Assembly (NCBI GenBank): GCA_025454395.1
Contig: JALOOM010000003.1
Coordinates: 62,001-126,000, forward strand
DNA from: Elainella sp. Prado103
GTDB taxonomy: Bacteria > Cyanobacteriota > Cyanobacteriia > Elainellales > Elainellaceae
Direction: 5' to 3'
Length of the DNA stretch: 64,000 nucleotides
Below are positions 56,061 through 64,000 of the stretch, piece after piece. How positions within the stretch are numbered: the stretch's first letter is position 1; the number at the start of each line of letters is the position of its first letter. A program made the position numbers and the translations under genes. The notes beneath the pieces are model-generated. The model did not search any database. It saw nothing but the letters and a program-made list of their open reading frames with translations, and had not been told where the DNA came from.

Positions 56061-56930
56061 TTATTGCTGCGTGAGCGATTCCCGATTGAGTTGAGCGATC
56101 GTGTCACGGATTTGCGGTAGGGCGAAAAATCGTTTGGCTTCGTCGAGCAGTCGATCGCCCCAAAGATTTTCAGCCAGGAAATCAATTTCGGCATAGCGAC
56201 TATCCAGGCGCAGGGCTGCCTCTCCCATTGCCAGACCTTCCATTTCTTGACCTTGAGCATAGAGGGCGATCGCTAAAGCCAGTTTGGGCTCAGGCTGTTT
56301 GTCATCAATGGCAATCGCCGCTTCCCATTGCTCAATCGCATCGTCGATCTTGCCTTGCTCGTAGCGAATTAAGCCAATGTTATTGATGGCTGGCCAAAAT
56401 TTTTCGTCAATGTCTATCGCCTGACGATACTGAGCGATCGCTTCATTCAGTTGATTCAGTTTGTAATAGGTATTCCCCAGATCAAACAGTGCGCCCGGCG
56501 TATCTGGATTCAACCGCAGCCCGGCTTTCAGATATTGCACAGCGGCATTATAGTCTCCTTCCCGAAAGTAGGCAGACCCTAAAGCAAACAGAACCGGCGC
56601 ATTTTCAGCATCAAGCGATCGAGCCTTCAGCAAGGCTTGAATTGCCGGACGAGACTGCTCCGTTTGCAGATACAAACTGCCCAACAGAGCCCACACTTGG
56701 GCGTTATCCGGCACCAATTGGGAAGCAAGCTGGGCCCGCACTAAAGCCAGTTGATATTGCTGAAATTGAGCGAGTTGTGCTGCTTCTTGAGCCAAGAAAA
56801 GTCCTTGCTGCTCTAATTGTTCACTATCCAACTGAAGCACATGGGGAATTAATGCCTGACTGTGAGCAGATTCAACACTACAGAGGCTAAGCGCGAAGGT
56901 CAGAGAGAGCAGGGCAAGACGTTTCAGCAC
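56061..56930 (-). CDS. TPR repeat protein with signal peptide
   Basis: A 289-residue protein. A signal sequence (LALLSLTFALSLCSVESAHS) is followed by about six tetratricopeptide repeats (residues ~45-250), e.g. APVLFALGSAYFREGDYNAAVQYLKAGLRLNP and TPGALFDLGNTYYKLNQLNEAIAQYRQAIDID. It is probably a periplasmic or membrane-associated scaffold for protein interactions. The end NRESLTQQ is unremarkable. The partner is unknown. Confidence 0.92.
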   Translation of the reverse strand: MLKRLALLSLTFALSLCSVESAHSQALIPHVLQLDSEQLEQQGLFLAQEAAQLAQFQQYQLALVRAQLASQLVPDNAQVWALLGSLYLQTEQSRPAIQALLKARSLDAENAPVLFALGSAYFREGDYNAAVQYLKAGLRLNPDTPGALFDLGNTYYKLNQLNEAIAQYRQAIDIDEKFWPAINNIGLIRYEQGKIDDAIEQWEAAIAIDDKQPEPKLALAIALYAQGQEMEGLAMGEAALRLDSRYAEIDFLAENLWGDRLLDEAKRFFALPQIRDTIAQLNRESLTQQ

Positions 56931-57087
56931 AGTTCGATCGGTTGAGGTGTAAACAGGTTCTCAGTTAGCTTAGTCGATCTGCTGACTATGCTGGCAATAT
57001 GATCGCAAAAATATCGCAAAAATATTGAATCATGGCGCAACCCCATCAGCAGAATTTTCGATCGCGTGGTAGCCATCAAACGAGAAT

Positions 57088-57894
57088 TTACACTAACTGC
57101 GGCTGAAGCTGATGACGCAACAAAGATTCCGACAAAGCCAGATCAAAGCAAGCCTTAGCATTAGGGCGGATCAGACTGGGATCGGATTGCAAAACTCGCC
57201 CCGGTGCCCTTGGTTCACCCAAACTATCCAGAACCAGAGTAGCATCGGCAAAGCAATCCTGCTGGGTATAGTTATTCACAGTGATCACCGTTGCCAAACC
57301 TGCTTTCCGAGCTGCTTGTAGACCGATCGGTGAATCCTCGATCACCAAACAATGTTCAGGAGCCAGCCGCATTTGGGCTAACACATACTGGTAAATATCC
57401 GGAGCAGGTTTCTTAGCAGGTACCACATCTCCCGCTGCAATCACCTCAAACCAATCCAAACTTTCCGGAAAAGTGGTTTCAAGCAAAGTCGTAACGTTTT
57501 CAGGCGAGCTAGTTGTAGCGATCGCTAACCGAATGCCAGTTGCATGAGCCTCGGTTAATAATCGCTTGACTCCCGGTCGGAGAGCAATTTTACCCGCTTG
57601 TAGCAGTTGACTGTAGCAGTAGGTTTTCTGCCGATGCAAACTAGCGATCCAATCAGCCGGAGACAAACCTGGGGGCAGGGCAGGCAGAAAATCGGGTCGA
57701 TACTGCTGCCAAAACCAGCGAATCCGCTCTTTGCCTCCACCAATTTCCAGGAGTTCACGATAGGTTTCAATCGACCAGTGCCAGTCTAACCCGGCTGCTG
57801 CAAATGCTTGATTGAAGGCAACTCGGTGACCATCCCGTTCTGTTTCCGCCAAGGTGCCATCGACATCGAAAATCAGGGCTTGCAGTTGAAGCAT
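57088..57894 (-). CDS. HAD-superfamily hydrolase, CbbY-like
   Basis: A 268-residue HAD phosphatase of the CbbY/phosphoglycolate phosphatase-like group. Motif I is DVDGTLAETERDGHRVAFN (Asp 9 and Asp 11), motif II is IATTSSPENV, motif III Lys is in PAKKPAPDIYQYV, and motif IV is VIEDSPIGLQAARKAGL. The helical cap spans about 20-95. CbbY of other organisms degrades xylulose-1,5-bisphosphate, an inhibitor of RuBisCO; that role is possible but not shown here. Confidence 0.93.
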   Translation of the reverse strand: MLQLQALIFDVDGTLAETERDGHRVAFNQAFAAAGLDWHWSIETYRELLEIGGGKERIRWFWQQYRPDFLPALPPGLSPADWIASLHRQKTYCYSQLLQAGKIALRPGVKRLLTEAHATGIRLAIATTSSPENVTTLLETTFPESLDWFEVIAAGDVVPAKKPAPDIYQYVLAQMRLAPEHCLVIEDSPIGLQAARKAGLATVITVNNYTQQDCFADATLVLDSLGEPRAPGRVLQSDPSLIRPNAKACFDLALSESLLRHQLQPQLV

Positions 57895-57914
57895 AGGATA
57901 GATTGTGGTACAAT
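57886..57914 (+). promoter_or_regulatory. Candidate sigma70-type promoter, plus strand
   Basis: TTGAAG and TACAAT are spaced by 17 bp, predicting a start near 57921. The -35 overlaps the start of the minus-strand HAD gene. No plus-strand gene follows, apart from a 27-codon open frame at 58010-58093 (MPPELSGGICPS...) of doubtful meaning. A hairpin ATCACTG/CAGTGAT (58115-58138) lies further along. The rest of 57895-58285 holds nothing else recognised. Confidence 0.3.
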
Positions 57915-58143
57915 AGTACTGGTTAACAACTCCTCAACTCCTCCAGGATATCCTGATTTACTCTTTGACTAGGTATTTATTCCTCCTATAGGTAGGTTAA
58001 GCCCAATTAATGCCACCTGAACTGAGCGGGGGTATTTGTCCGAGCGCAAAGCCGAAAAGACGCTGGAAGAATGCCAGCAGACCAGTTTGGTAGCCCCATT
58101 GTCCCGATTGAGTAATCACTGTGACCAATCGCAGTGATAAATA

Positions 58144-58167
58144 AAACAAAACCCGCCTAAGCGGGTT
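58144..58167 (-). terminator. Rho-independent terminator of the QP-repeat gene
   Basis: On the minus strand AACCCGC (58167-58161) and GCGGGTT (58156-58150) form a 7-bp stem with loop TTAG, followed by TTGTTTTATTT. It lies about 120 bp after the stop of the 58286-59131 gene. Confidence 0.7.
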
Positions 58168-58285
58168 CCCATCGTCGTATCGTTGTATTCCGTAGCCGTC
58201 GCTATTTTTTGTAGCTACCTTGAGCTACCTTTTCGATCGACTAATCCTCAATTTTTGGGGTCTCAAGCTTCTTGAACCACAATCT

Positions 58286-59131
58286 TTATTGGGGATAGTA
58301 AGCAATTGCTTGGTAATGGTTAATCTGCCGATAATCGATCTCGCCCTCATCGTCTCCAGCGGAACAACCGCAATCACCAGCACTACTCACCGTATTCTCT
58401 GAGTAACCATAGTTCGAGTAATCCGAGTAACCATAGGGCTGTGCAGTTTCACAGGAAGGCTGAAAACACACAGGGAAGTAGACTGGGTGGAGAACGATCG
58501 GTCGAGCCACCACTTGAACAACAGGCTGAACAATTGGCTGAACGATCGGCTGAACGATCGGCTGCGGCAATGGTTGAGGCAAGGGTTGCGGCAATGGCTG
58601 AGGCTGCGCCACTGGAGTACAACAACTATTGTCAGAGATCGGTTGCGGCAGCGGTTGCGGTTGTGCTACTGGCTGAGACGCAGCAGTACAGCAGCCATTG
58701 TCATAAATTGGCTGAGCAATTGGCTGAGCAATTGGCTGAACGATCGGCTGGGCAATCGGTTGCAGAATTGGCTGAACGATCGGCTGAACGATCGGCTGAA
58801 CGATCGGTTGCAGAATTGGTTGAACGATCGGCTGCGGCAGCGGTTGTGGCTGCGCGACTGGAGTACAACAACCATTGCCATAAATCGGCTGCGGTAGCGG
58901 TAGCGGTTGTGCCACCGGCTGAGAGTCAGGTGTGCAGCAGCTCACCCCATCAGCCCAAGCAGGAGCAGACAAAGCAGCGATCGTCAGGGCAACTCCCGTT
59001 GTACCCACAACTGAGAGCAGGGCGGTCAATGCAGTAGAGATAGATGGGCAAGCAACTGTTGCTTCAATATTCCCGTCTCGCAGCATTTCATCATAAATTT
59101 GACCAAGTTCTAGATAGGCGAGTGTTTCCAT
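58286..59131 (-). CDS. Exported QPI-repeat protein with CC motifs (leader family member 1)
   Basis: A 281-residue low-complexity protein. The start METLAYLELGQIYDEM is chosen over an upstream frame because GGAGGAA lies 6 bp before it and because it matches the two paralogues downstream in this window. Residues 1-35 are acidic, then a hydrophobic segment ends in SAPAWADG, a probable export signal. The body has four CCT[PA] motifs with QPVAQPQPLPQPI blocks, separated by QPI[VLA] tetrapeptide runs. The end has DCGCSAGDDEG near residue 255, matched in paralogue 2, but unlike both paralogues there is no peptidoglycan-binding domain. Function is unknown; a structural envelope role is inferred. Confidence 0.75.
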   Translation of the reverse strand: METLAYLELGQIYDEMLRDGNIEATVACPSISTALTALLSVVGTTGVALTIAALSAPAWADGVSCCTPDSQPVAQPLPLPQPIYGNGCCTPVAQPQPLPQPIVQPILQPIVQPIVQPIVQPILQPIAQPIVQPIAQPIAQPIYDNGCCTAASQPVAQPQPLPQPISDNSCCTPVAQPQPLPQPLPQPLPQPIVQPIVQPIVQPVVQVVARPIVLHPVYFPVCFQPSCETAQPYGYSDYSNYGYSENTVSSAGDCGCSAGDDEGEIDYRQINHYQAIAYYPQ

Positions 59132-59409
59132 ACCGCTTCCTCCAGGGAAATGAGAGGGTGAATGAGAGTGATTAAAATCATGAGAGTAAAGGCAGGGTAA
59201 AGATGATCCCAATCCAGGAAATTCTCAATAGCTGGGGATCGCTGCCACCCCTTCTGGTTACTGGTTAGATGATCTATTTATCTATTTAGATGACCTATGG
59301 CGTTATGAACCCCGTTAGGAATCTTGTTGGCAATCCAACCTGTTGAGCCTCCTGTTGAGCCTCCTGATCTAACTTGGTTCTGATCTGGCTATAGATGACC
59401 CAGTTTCAA

Positions 59410-59434
59410 TTTTCCCATCGATACAAAAAAATAG
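59410..59434 (-). promoter_or_regulatory. Element shared upstream of two leader-family genes, copy 1
   Basis: On the coding (minus) strand this reads ATTTTTTTGTATCGATG with AAAA after it. It matches 60529-60553 in 20 of 25 positions. It lies about 280-300 bp upstream of family member 1. Function unknown. The 685-bp gap 59132-59816 also contains a 7-bp hairpin AGACCTG/CAGGTCT (59771-59797) and otherwise no recognised feature. Confidence 0.5.
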
Positions 59435-59816
59435 GCAGAAATTATTCTATCGACAGGGTGAAATTTGATGAAATGGGATCGTTAAGACAGGAGCCAGACG
59501 AGAGAGATAGCCTATATATAGAGATAAACGCGACTATTTACGCAAGCATACCCTAGATGTAGAAGAAACGGAGAGGGCAGTATTTTCCACTTCACTGTTG
59601 CCTCCCGATCGGTTCATTGGATCTATCTCCAACGAATCACAAATTGAGGATACTGCTATAACTAAGGAGCGCTGCGTTTCAGTTTAGGAACTCGATTGAG
59701 GACTGCCATCCTCAAGACCAGGCATCGACTGGCAATTCCCAAGCTAAATCCGCAACGCTTAACGAACCGAAGACCTGCTAATTACGCTTTCAGGTCTGCA
59801 AAATGCCTGGGATCAA

Positions 59817-60431
59817 TTAGGCTCCTGCGCCTGCGATTCCCAGGCTATCTAATGTTTGCCCACCTGCAATGCCATCGACTAACAGACCATTAGCCGCCTG
59901 ATATTGTGCGACAGCCTCAGCGGTTTGATGTCCAAACAATCCATCGACCGGGCCAGGATTAAAGCCAGCATCAATCAAGGCTTGCTGTAGCAGAGCAACA
60001 TACTCACCAGCAGATCCCAATCGCAAGATATTGCTATCGAACCCAACTGGATGGAAGGCAATTTCCTGATAGCTGTCTTCATAGCCTTCATCACCTGAGC
60101 AATCACAGTCCTCTTCAGGGTAGTAGCTCGTGTCATCGTAACTGGGGTAGTGCGACTGGGGATAGTAGCAGGGCTGGTAGCAACCGACTGGATAGAAAAC
60201 CGGGCGGTAGACAACAGGGCGGTAGACAACGGGGCGATAGAGCACTGGACGGCAACAGCCATAGTGGTAAGCCAAAGCCGGGGTTTCTGCCAAGGCACCC
60301 AGCATCAAAGCTGCACCCGTGACGCTCGCAGCCGTTGCTGCGGTTTTAGGTGATAACCGAATCGGGCTCAGTACCTTAGACTCGTCCGCTTCATAATTTT
60401 GGCTTAACTCTAGGTAAGCAACTGTTTCCAT
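59817..60431 (-). CDS. Exported Tyr/Pro/Cys-rich protein with peptidoglycan-binding domain (leader family member 2)
   Basis: A 204-residue protein. METVAYLELSQNYEADESK is the shared leader, followed by a hydrophobic stretch (AATAASVTGAALMLGALA) and ETPALAYHYG. The middle (about 60-115) has the repeat YRPVVYRPVVYRPVFYP, several Tyr, and DCDCSGDEGYEDSYQEI. The C-terminus (about 138-200) is a peptidoglycan-binding-like domain, with LRLGSAGEYVALLQQALIDAGF and GPVDGLFGHQTAEAVAQYQAANGL. AGGAGAAGGA lies 6 bp before the ATG. It is probably exported and held to the cell wall. Catalytic residues are absent. Confidence 0.85.
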   Translation of the reverse strand: METVAYLELSQNYEADESKVLSPIRLSPKTAATAASVTGAALMLGALAETPALAYHYGCCRPVLYRPVVYRPVVYRPVFYPVGCYQPCYYPQSHYPSYDDTSYYPEEDCDCSGDEGYEDSYQEIAFHPVGFDSNILRLGSAGEYVALLQQALIDAGFNPGPVDGLFGHQTAEAVAQYQAANGLLVDGIAGGQTLDSLGIAGAGA

Positions 60432-60528
60432 ACAATCCTTCTCCTAAGTTTTGAGAGGTTGATTTTCATCGATCGAAATAACCGAAAGAGAGCCAATTAT
60501 TGCCTCGCAAATCTGACTCTATCTCCCA

Positions 60529-60553
60529 TTTTGTCATCGACACAAAAAAATGA
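60529..60553 (-). promoter_or_regulatory. Element shared upstream of two leader-family genes, copy 2
   Basis: On the minus strand ATTTTTTTGTGTCGATG, with AAAA after it, about 100-120 bp upstream of family member 2. The T-run is preceded by a small AGGGG-TTGAA-CCTCT hairpin, so part of it could end transcription from family member 3. The 667-bp gap 60432-61098 holds no gene. Confidence 0.5.
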
Positions 60554-61098
60554 ATAGAGGTTCAACCCCTACAGTCAAGCCAGTTTTAATTATATTTTTT
60601 ATTTGAATATCGATTTAATTCACGACTGTTCTACATATAGGAACAATCTACCAATTTAGAGCACTTAAAACGCTAAATATAGAATGCTTCTATAGGAGAG
60701 AAATTTATCTAACCGAACAAATAGAGAGCAACCTGGGAAATATTACGCAATAAATGGCTAACTCAGAACTGCTCTTCCCACTTTATTTCTGATCAAGCAT
60801 CATTGAGCAAATCTGCGCTAAGCAATATACTTCTTCAGCCCACTGACTGGGGCAGGGCGATCGAAGTTTATCCCAATAGATGATCGATCGTAATGTTCAC
60901 AATCACTACAGCAATTGCTACAAACAGGTGAGCAAAATAAACAGGCAAAAACTGTGGAAGCATGCCTACCTCCACAGTTAATTGAATTGAATGAATTGCA
61001 GTGAATCGATCGAATCAATCGATCAATTAACCCCTTTAGACTTGACAGATTAAAAACAATCTGGTCAAATACCGGCTTGGATGACTCAAAAACTACCC

Positions 61099-62034
61099 CT
61101 AGTAGAGTCCCAAAGCATGGGCGGTTGCTGGTCCTACAATGCCATCCGGGATCAGCCCGCACGATGCTTGGAAAGCGAGAACGGCTGCTTCGGTTTGGGG
61201 ACCGAAAACACCATCAACATGAACTGGGAAGCCCGCATAATTGAGGGCAACCTGGATGTCATAAACACTGTAGCCCTGAGAAACGCCGCAGTAATCATCG
61301 CAGCCACCACCGTAACCACCGTGGCCATAACCATAGGCAACTGGGTGTCCGCCGCCACAGCCGTAGTCATGACAGCCATAGTCATAGCCGACATCGTAAC
61401 CGCCACAGCCGTAGTCATAGCAACCGTGGTCGTAGCCCACATCATAGCCGCCACAGCCATAGTCATAGCAACCATAGTCGTAGCTGATTTCATGACCGCC
61501 ATAGCCGCCGCAACCATAGTCATAGCAACCATAGTCATAGCTGATTTCATGACCGCAGCCATAGTCATAGCAGCCATGGTCGTAACCCACATCGTAGCCG
61601 CCGCAGCCATAGTCATAGCAGCCATAGTCATAGCTCACTTTGTGACCACCACCGTAGCCGCCGCAGCCATAGTCATAGCAGCCATAGTCATAGCTCACTT
61701 TGTGACCACCACCGTAGCCGCCACAACCGTAGTCATAGCAGCCATAGTCATAGCCCACATCGTAGCCACCACAACCGGAATCGTAGCAGCCATAGTCGTA
61801 GCCCACATCATAGCCGCCACAACCGTAGTCGTAGTCGTAGCAGTCGTCACCATAACCACCGTGATAAGCCTGAGCCGGAGCACTGGTTGCAATACTCACT
61901 GCAAAAGCTGCACCTGCTGCACCTAGTAACGTACCAGTTAGCTTGCCCGAAAACTTCAATCCATCCAGCGTTAGCTCCTTAGACTCAGAGCTTTCTTGTT
62001 CTTGAGAAAGCTGGAGATAAGCAAGCGTTTCCAT
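61099..62034 (-). CDS. Exported Gly/Tyr/Cys repeat protein with peptidoglycan-binding domain (leader family member 3)
   Basis: A 311-residue protein. The ATG at 62034 is chosen because GAGGAGAA lies 8 bp before it and because METLAYLQLSQEQESSESK matches the family leader; the upstream frame is unlikely. A hydrophobic segment (LTGTLLGAAGAAFAVSIA) ends TSAPAQAYHGG. Residues about 60-245 consist of ~10 repeats of YDYGCYDYGCGGY joined by three kinds of linker: DVG, GGGHKVS and GHEIS. After GGGCDDYCG comes a peptidoglycan-binding-like domain (about 250-311; YSVYDIQVALNYAGFPVHVDGVFGPQTEAAVLAFQ). It is likely a wall-anchored, cross-linkable surface protein; the role is inferred. Confidence 0.88.
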   Translation of the reverse strand: METLAYLQLSQEQESSESKELTLDGLKFSGKLTGTLLGAAGAAFAVSIATSAPAQAYHGGYGDDCYDYDYGCGGYDVGYDYGCYDSGCGGYDVGYDYGCYDYGCGGYGGGHKVSYDYGCYDYGCGGYGGGHKVSYDYGCYDYGCGGYDVGYDHGCYDYGCGHEISYDYGCYDYGCGGYGGHEISYDYGCYDYGCGGYDVGYDHGCYDYGCGGYDVGYDYGCHDYGCGGGHPVAYGYGHGGYGGGCDDYCGVSQGYSVYDIQVALNYAGFPVHVDGVFGPQTEAAVLAFQASCGLIPDGIVGPATAHALGLY

Positions 62035-63338
62035 AGGTTTCTTCTCCTCAATAAGTTGGGTAACGTTTCTATTTGGAAGCAGCCAATTCAAAAACAGAAC
62101 GATCCTTGCTTCCCTGTTTCACCGACTTTCCTAACAGGTTCACTCAAATGATATTTACCCGACAGACCAATTCTGTTAGCTAAAGATCGTAACCGTGAAA
62201 CATTTTCTATAGAAGGTTCAGAGACCAATCAAATGATTTTTCTCTGATCCCTTTAAATTTAGCATGATTAAATCTGAAGTAGTCAAGCAATTCTATATTT
62301 ATGGTCTATTTCTTAACTAATTCTTGAAATCACACCATTAGTAGAACCCAGAAAAGGCGATCCATCACCCTTTCATAATATTTGAAAGCTCTATTTATCA
62401 GAAAAACTCTCTGTTCAAGAAGAGCGAAATTGATCGGATCAAATCAACCGAAATAACCCTCAGAAGAGCGCTTTCAGTCCTTAACAATAGGCTTTTTCAG
62501 CAAATCATTACGCCATTTTGGGAGAAATACGATATCCTGACCATTATTTCAATGACCACCTCCCAGCAAAATTGAAAGATCAAAACTCCAAGCCAGAAAA
62601 TGCATTTTCTTCTAGTGAAATTTCAGCAAAAATAGGACGACTCTATTTCACCCAAGAGTCATCTAAATCAACTGAACAAACCCTTCAAATTGGCTCGAAG
62701 CCTCGTTAGAATCAAGCCCTAAAGTTGCGATAAAAATGCTCAATAATGGCAGTTAAATGCTCACAAACGAGGTACCTACAGGTCGATCGTTCACAACCTA
62801 CGTGATACTAATCAGACATGAAGATGTCCTGAACACAAGCAACTAACCAACCATCACTTCACGCGATCGCCACCTATCTGAAGTGATTCCGCTCGAACCA
62901 TCGCCAAACCAATCGCTAAACCAATCGCCAAACTGTCGCCAAGCCATCGCCAAACTATCTAGGCGAAGCCATCGGGCAATCATGCGCTTTCCAACACGCT
63001 ATGTTAATCGGCAATCTGCTGGCTTATCTCAGCCTTGCTATTCACAACTACCTTGATAAGAGTCATCCACACAATCTGACGAATGAACCTAACGCGATCG
63101 ATATACCTAAGCTTTGGAAGAGTGCTCTCAACGAGCCTCAACATTGAATCAACTTCTCTTAAAGTTGCCTTAAAGATTCTGTCTCAGGCAGAGAATATGA
63201 ATCAATGCATTTATTCTACGAATACCATAATTTAATTTCGCGTGCAATATTTTGAGACGGATCAATCATTCGGTAGTGTATCTGCAAAGCCGCATCTACC
63301 GGCAGTCTAGCCCTATATTAAACACAAATTTGACTCTA
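62035..63338. other. Long non-coding region between leader family member 3 and hisG
   Basis: Together with the part to 63696 this is ~1.66 kb without a convincing gene, the longest empty stretch in the window. It is A/T-rich with frequent in-frame stops. A cluster of ATCGCCAAACY-like units lies at about 62899-62961. The short TTG-started frame at 62518-62709 has no features. The promoters of family member 3 and hisG must be here. Confidence 0.45.
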
Positions 63339-63492
63339 CATATAGCGGCAGAATTTCTACTTACTGAGTACGAAACGCATGATATAGCGTTACCTTTTCA
63401 ATTAAAGTTAGCTTCTTACTAATCAACCTCTTATTTGAACAATACGCTATATCTAGGAAAAAATCTTTTTCTAAACAAAAAAACGCTATATG
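63339..63492. promoter_or_regulatory. Nested inverted repeats of a 9-bp motif upstream of hisG
   Basis: The outer pair is CATATAGCG (63339-63347) and CGCTATATG (63484-63492). The inner pair is GATATAGCG (63381-63389) and CGCTATATC (63445-63453). The two pairs share a dyad centre at about 63416. A further degenerate copy GATATAGCC lies near 63570. This suggests an operator array. An open frame across it (63435-63740) overlaps hisG in another frame and is not called. Confidence 0.55.
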
Positions 63493-63696
63493 TGGGGTTA
63501 CGATCGGATTGTTGGATGATGGCAGCTCAAATTCATGCCGTTCTGCCCCTTTTCAATAGGAGAGCACTAGATATAGCCATGCTAAATAATGGAGGGGGCA
63601 GCAAGGTTGGGACTTGGGGAAACACCGAATGGGTAATCGCTAACGGTATGATTGCTGATGCGCAACCATGTGGAACCGTCCTTACTACGTTGAACT

Positions 63697-64000
63697 ATGC
63701 TTACCGTTGCATTGCCCAAAGGCGGGCTTTTGTCCGATAGTATTCGTCTCCTACAATCGATCGGGTTAGACTTTAGCGCTTTTTTAGATGCCTCTAATCG
63801 TCAACTCGAAATCTGGGATACCCACCAGACTGCCAAAGCCCTCTTAGTCCGTAATAATGACGTGCCAGTTTATGTTGAGTATGGACAAGCTCAGCTCGGC
63901 ATTGTCGGCTATGACATTCTGCGGGAGAAACAACCCCGAGTCGCCCAACTGCTCGATTTACACTACGGTCAATGCCGGCTTTCGGTCGCAGTCAAAGCCA
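63697..64000 (+). CDS. hisG: ATP phosphoribosyltransferase HisG (short form), 3' partial
   Basis: The first enzyme of histidine synthesis, condensing ATP with PRPP. The visible part opens [19 protein letters not shown] and continues with [38 protein letters not shown], the conserved PRPP/ATP-binding region. The short form lacks the regulatory C-terminus and normally works with HisZ. The gene runs off the right edge of the window without a stop, so only ~101 codons are seen. Confidence 0.93.
   Translation, partial: MLTVALPKGGLLSDSIRLLQSIGLDFSAFLDASNRQLEIWDTHQTAKALLVRNNDVPVYVEYGQAQLGIVGYDILREKQPRVAQLLDLHYGQCRLSVAVKA

Noticed and set aside
58441-59037. Long plus-strand frames opposite the repeat genes (also at 61081-61926)
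   Set aside because: Antisense reading of the repeats gives long open frames automatically. Leader, export signal and ribosome-binding sites exist only on the minus strand.
58286-62034. The three leader-sharing proteins as RiPP precursors (common leader, Cys-rich variable cores)
   Set aside because: Hydrophobic export segments and two C-terminal peptidoglycan-binding domains argue for structural exported proteins, and no YcaO, lanthionine synthetase, radical SAM or peptidase gene is nearby.
63435-63740. 101-codon open frame before hisG as a gene
   Set aside because: It overlaps hisG by 44 bp in another frame, starts with TTG, contains operator-like repeats and shows no family features.

Overview
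The window is chromosomal DNA of a cyanobacterium. This rests on content: the Calvin-cycle regulator CP12, the light-repressed hibernation factor LrtA, a DnaK3-type chaperone followed by its DnaJ, the cyanobacterial families DUF1825 and DUF760, MinCDE, a GvpF/L gas-vesicle protein, a short-form HisG, and many GCGATCGC (HIP1-like) octamers inside and between genes. No rRNA, CRISPR array, prophage or insertion sequence was seen. One tRNA, tRNA-Leu(CAG), is present.

Layout. 0-5 kb: the end of an Fe-type ABC transporter ATPase, a convergent TonB-like membrane protein, and pnp. 5-12 kb: a SNF2 helicase, a FIST sensor protein and a soluble coiled-coil histidine kinase. 12-15 kb: minC-minD-minE on the minus strand. 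15-20 kb: a candidate CRP-controlled small RNA, a type-4 uracil-DNA glycosylase, pyrF with a hypothetical gene, a candidate ~200-nt structured RNA, and tyrS. 20-29 kb: a class A PBP, DUF1825, and two adjacent STAND-like AAA proteins, one fused to GGDEF and one to 14 WD40 repeats. 29-39 kb: dnaK3-dnaJ, a PEBP lipoprotein, a membrane histidine kinase, a GST, an FAD protein and a Crp-like regulator. 39-46 kb: an OmpR-type regulator, periplasmic binding protein and DUF192 operon, then nadK, DUF2993, exbB-exbD and tsaE. 46-58 kb: cp12, a second FIST protein, an rRNA 2'-O-methyltransferase, tRNA-Leu, murA, DUF760, mutY, lipB, lrtA, gvpF/L, a TPR protein and a CbbY-like HAD enzyme. 58-62 kb: three paralogous exported low-complexity proteins. 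62-64 kb: a long non-coding region with a nested inverted repeat, then the start of hisG.

The part least explained by known biology is 58.3-62.0 kb. Three minus-strand genes share an N-terminal leader (MET-x-AYL-x-L-x-Q), then a hydrophobic export segment, then very different Cys/Tyr/Pro-rich repeats. Two of them end in a peptidoglycan-binding domain. They look like a set of envelope or sheath structural proteins.

A second theme is the number of short tandem arrays (10-19 bp units, 3-7 copies). More than a dozen lie between genes, each with its own unit sequence, and several sit in 5' leaders. The same process appears to have entered coding sequence (TyrS N-terminus, MutY 3' end, the DnaK tail, the three repeat proteins).
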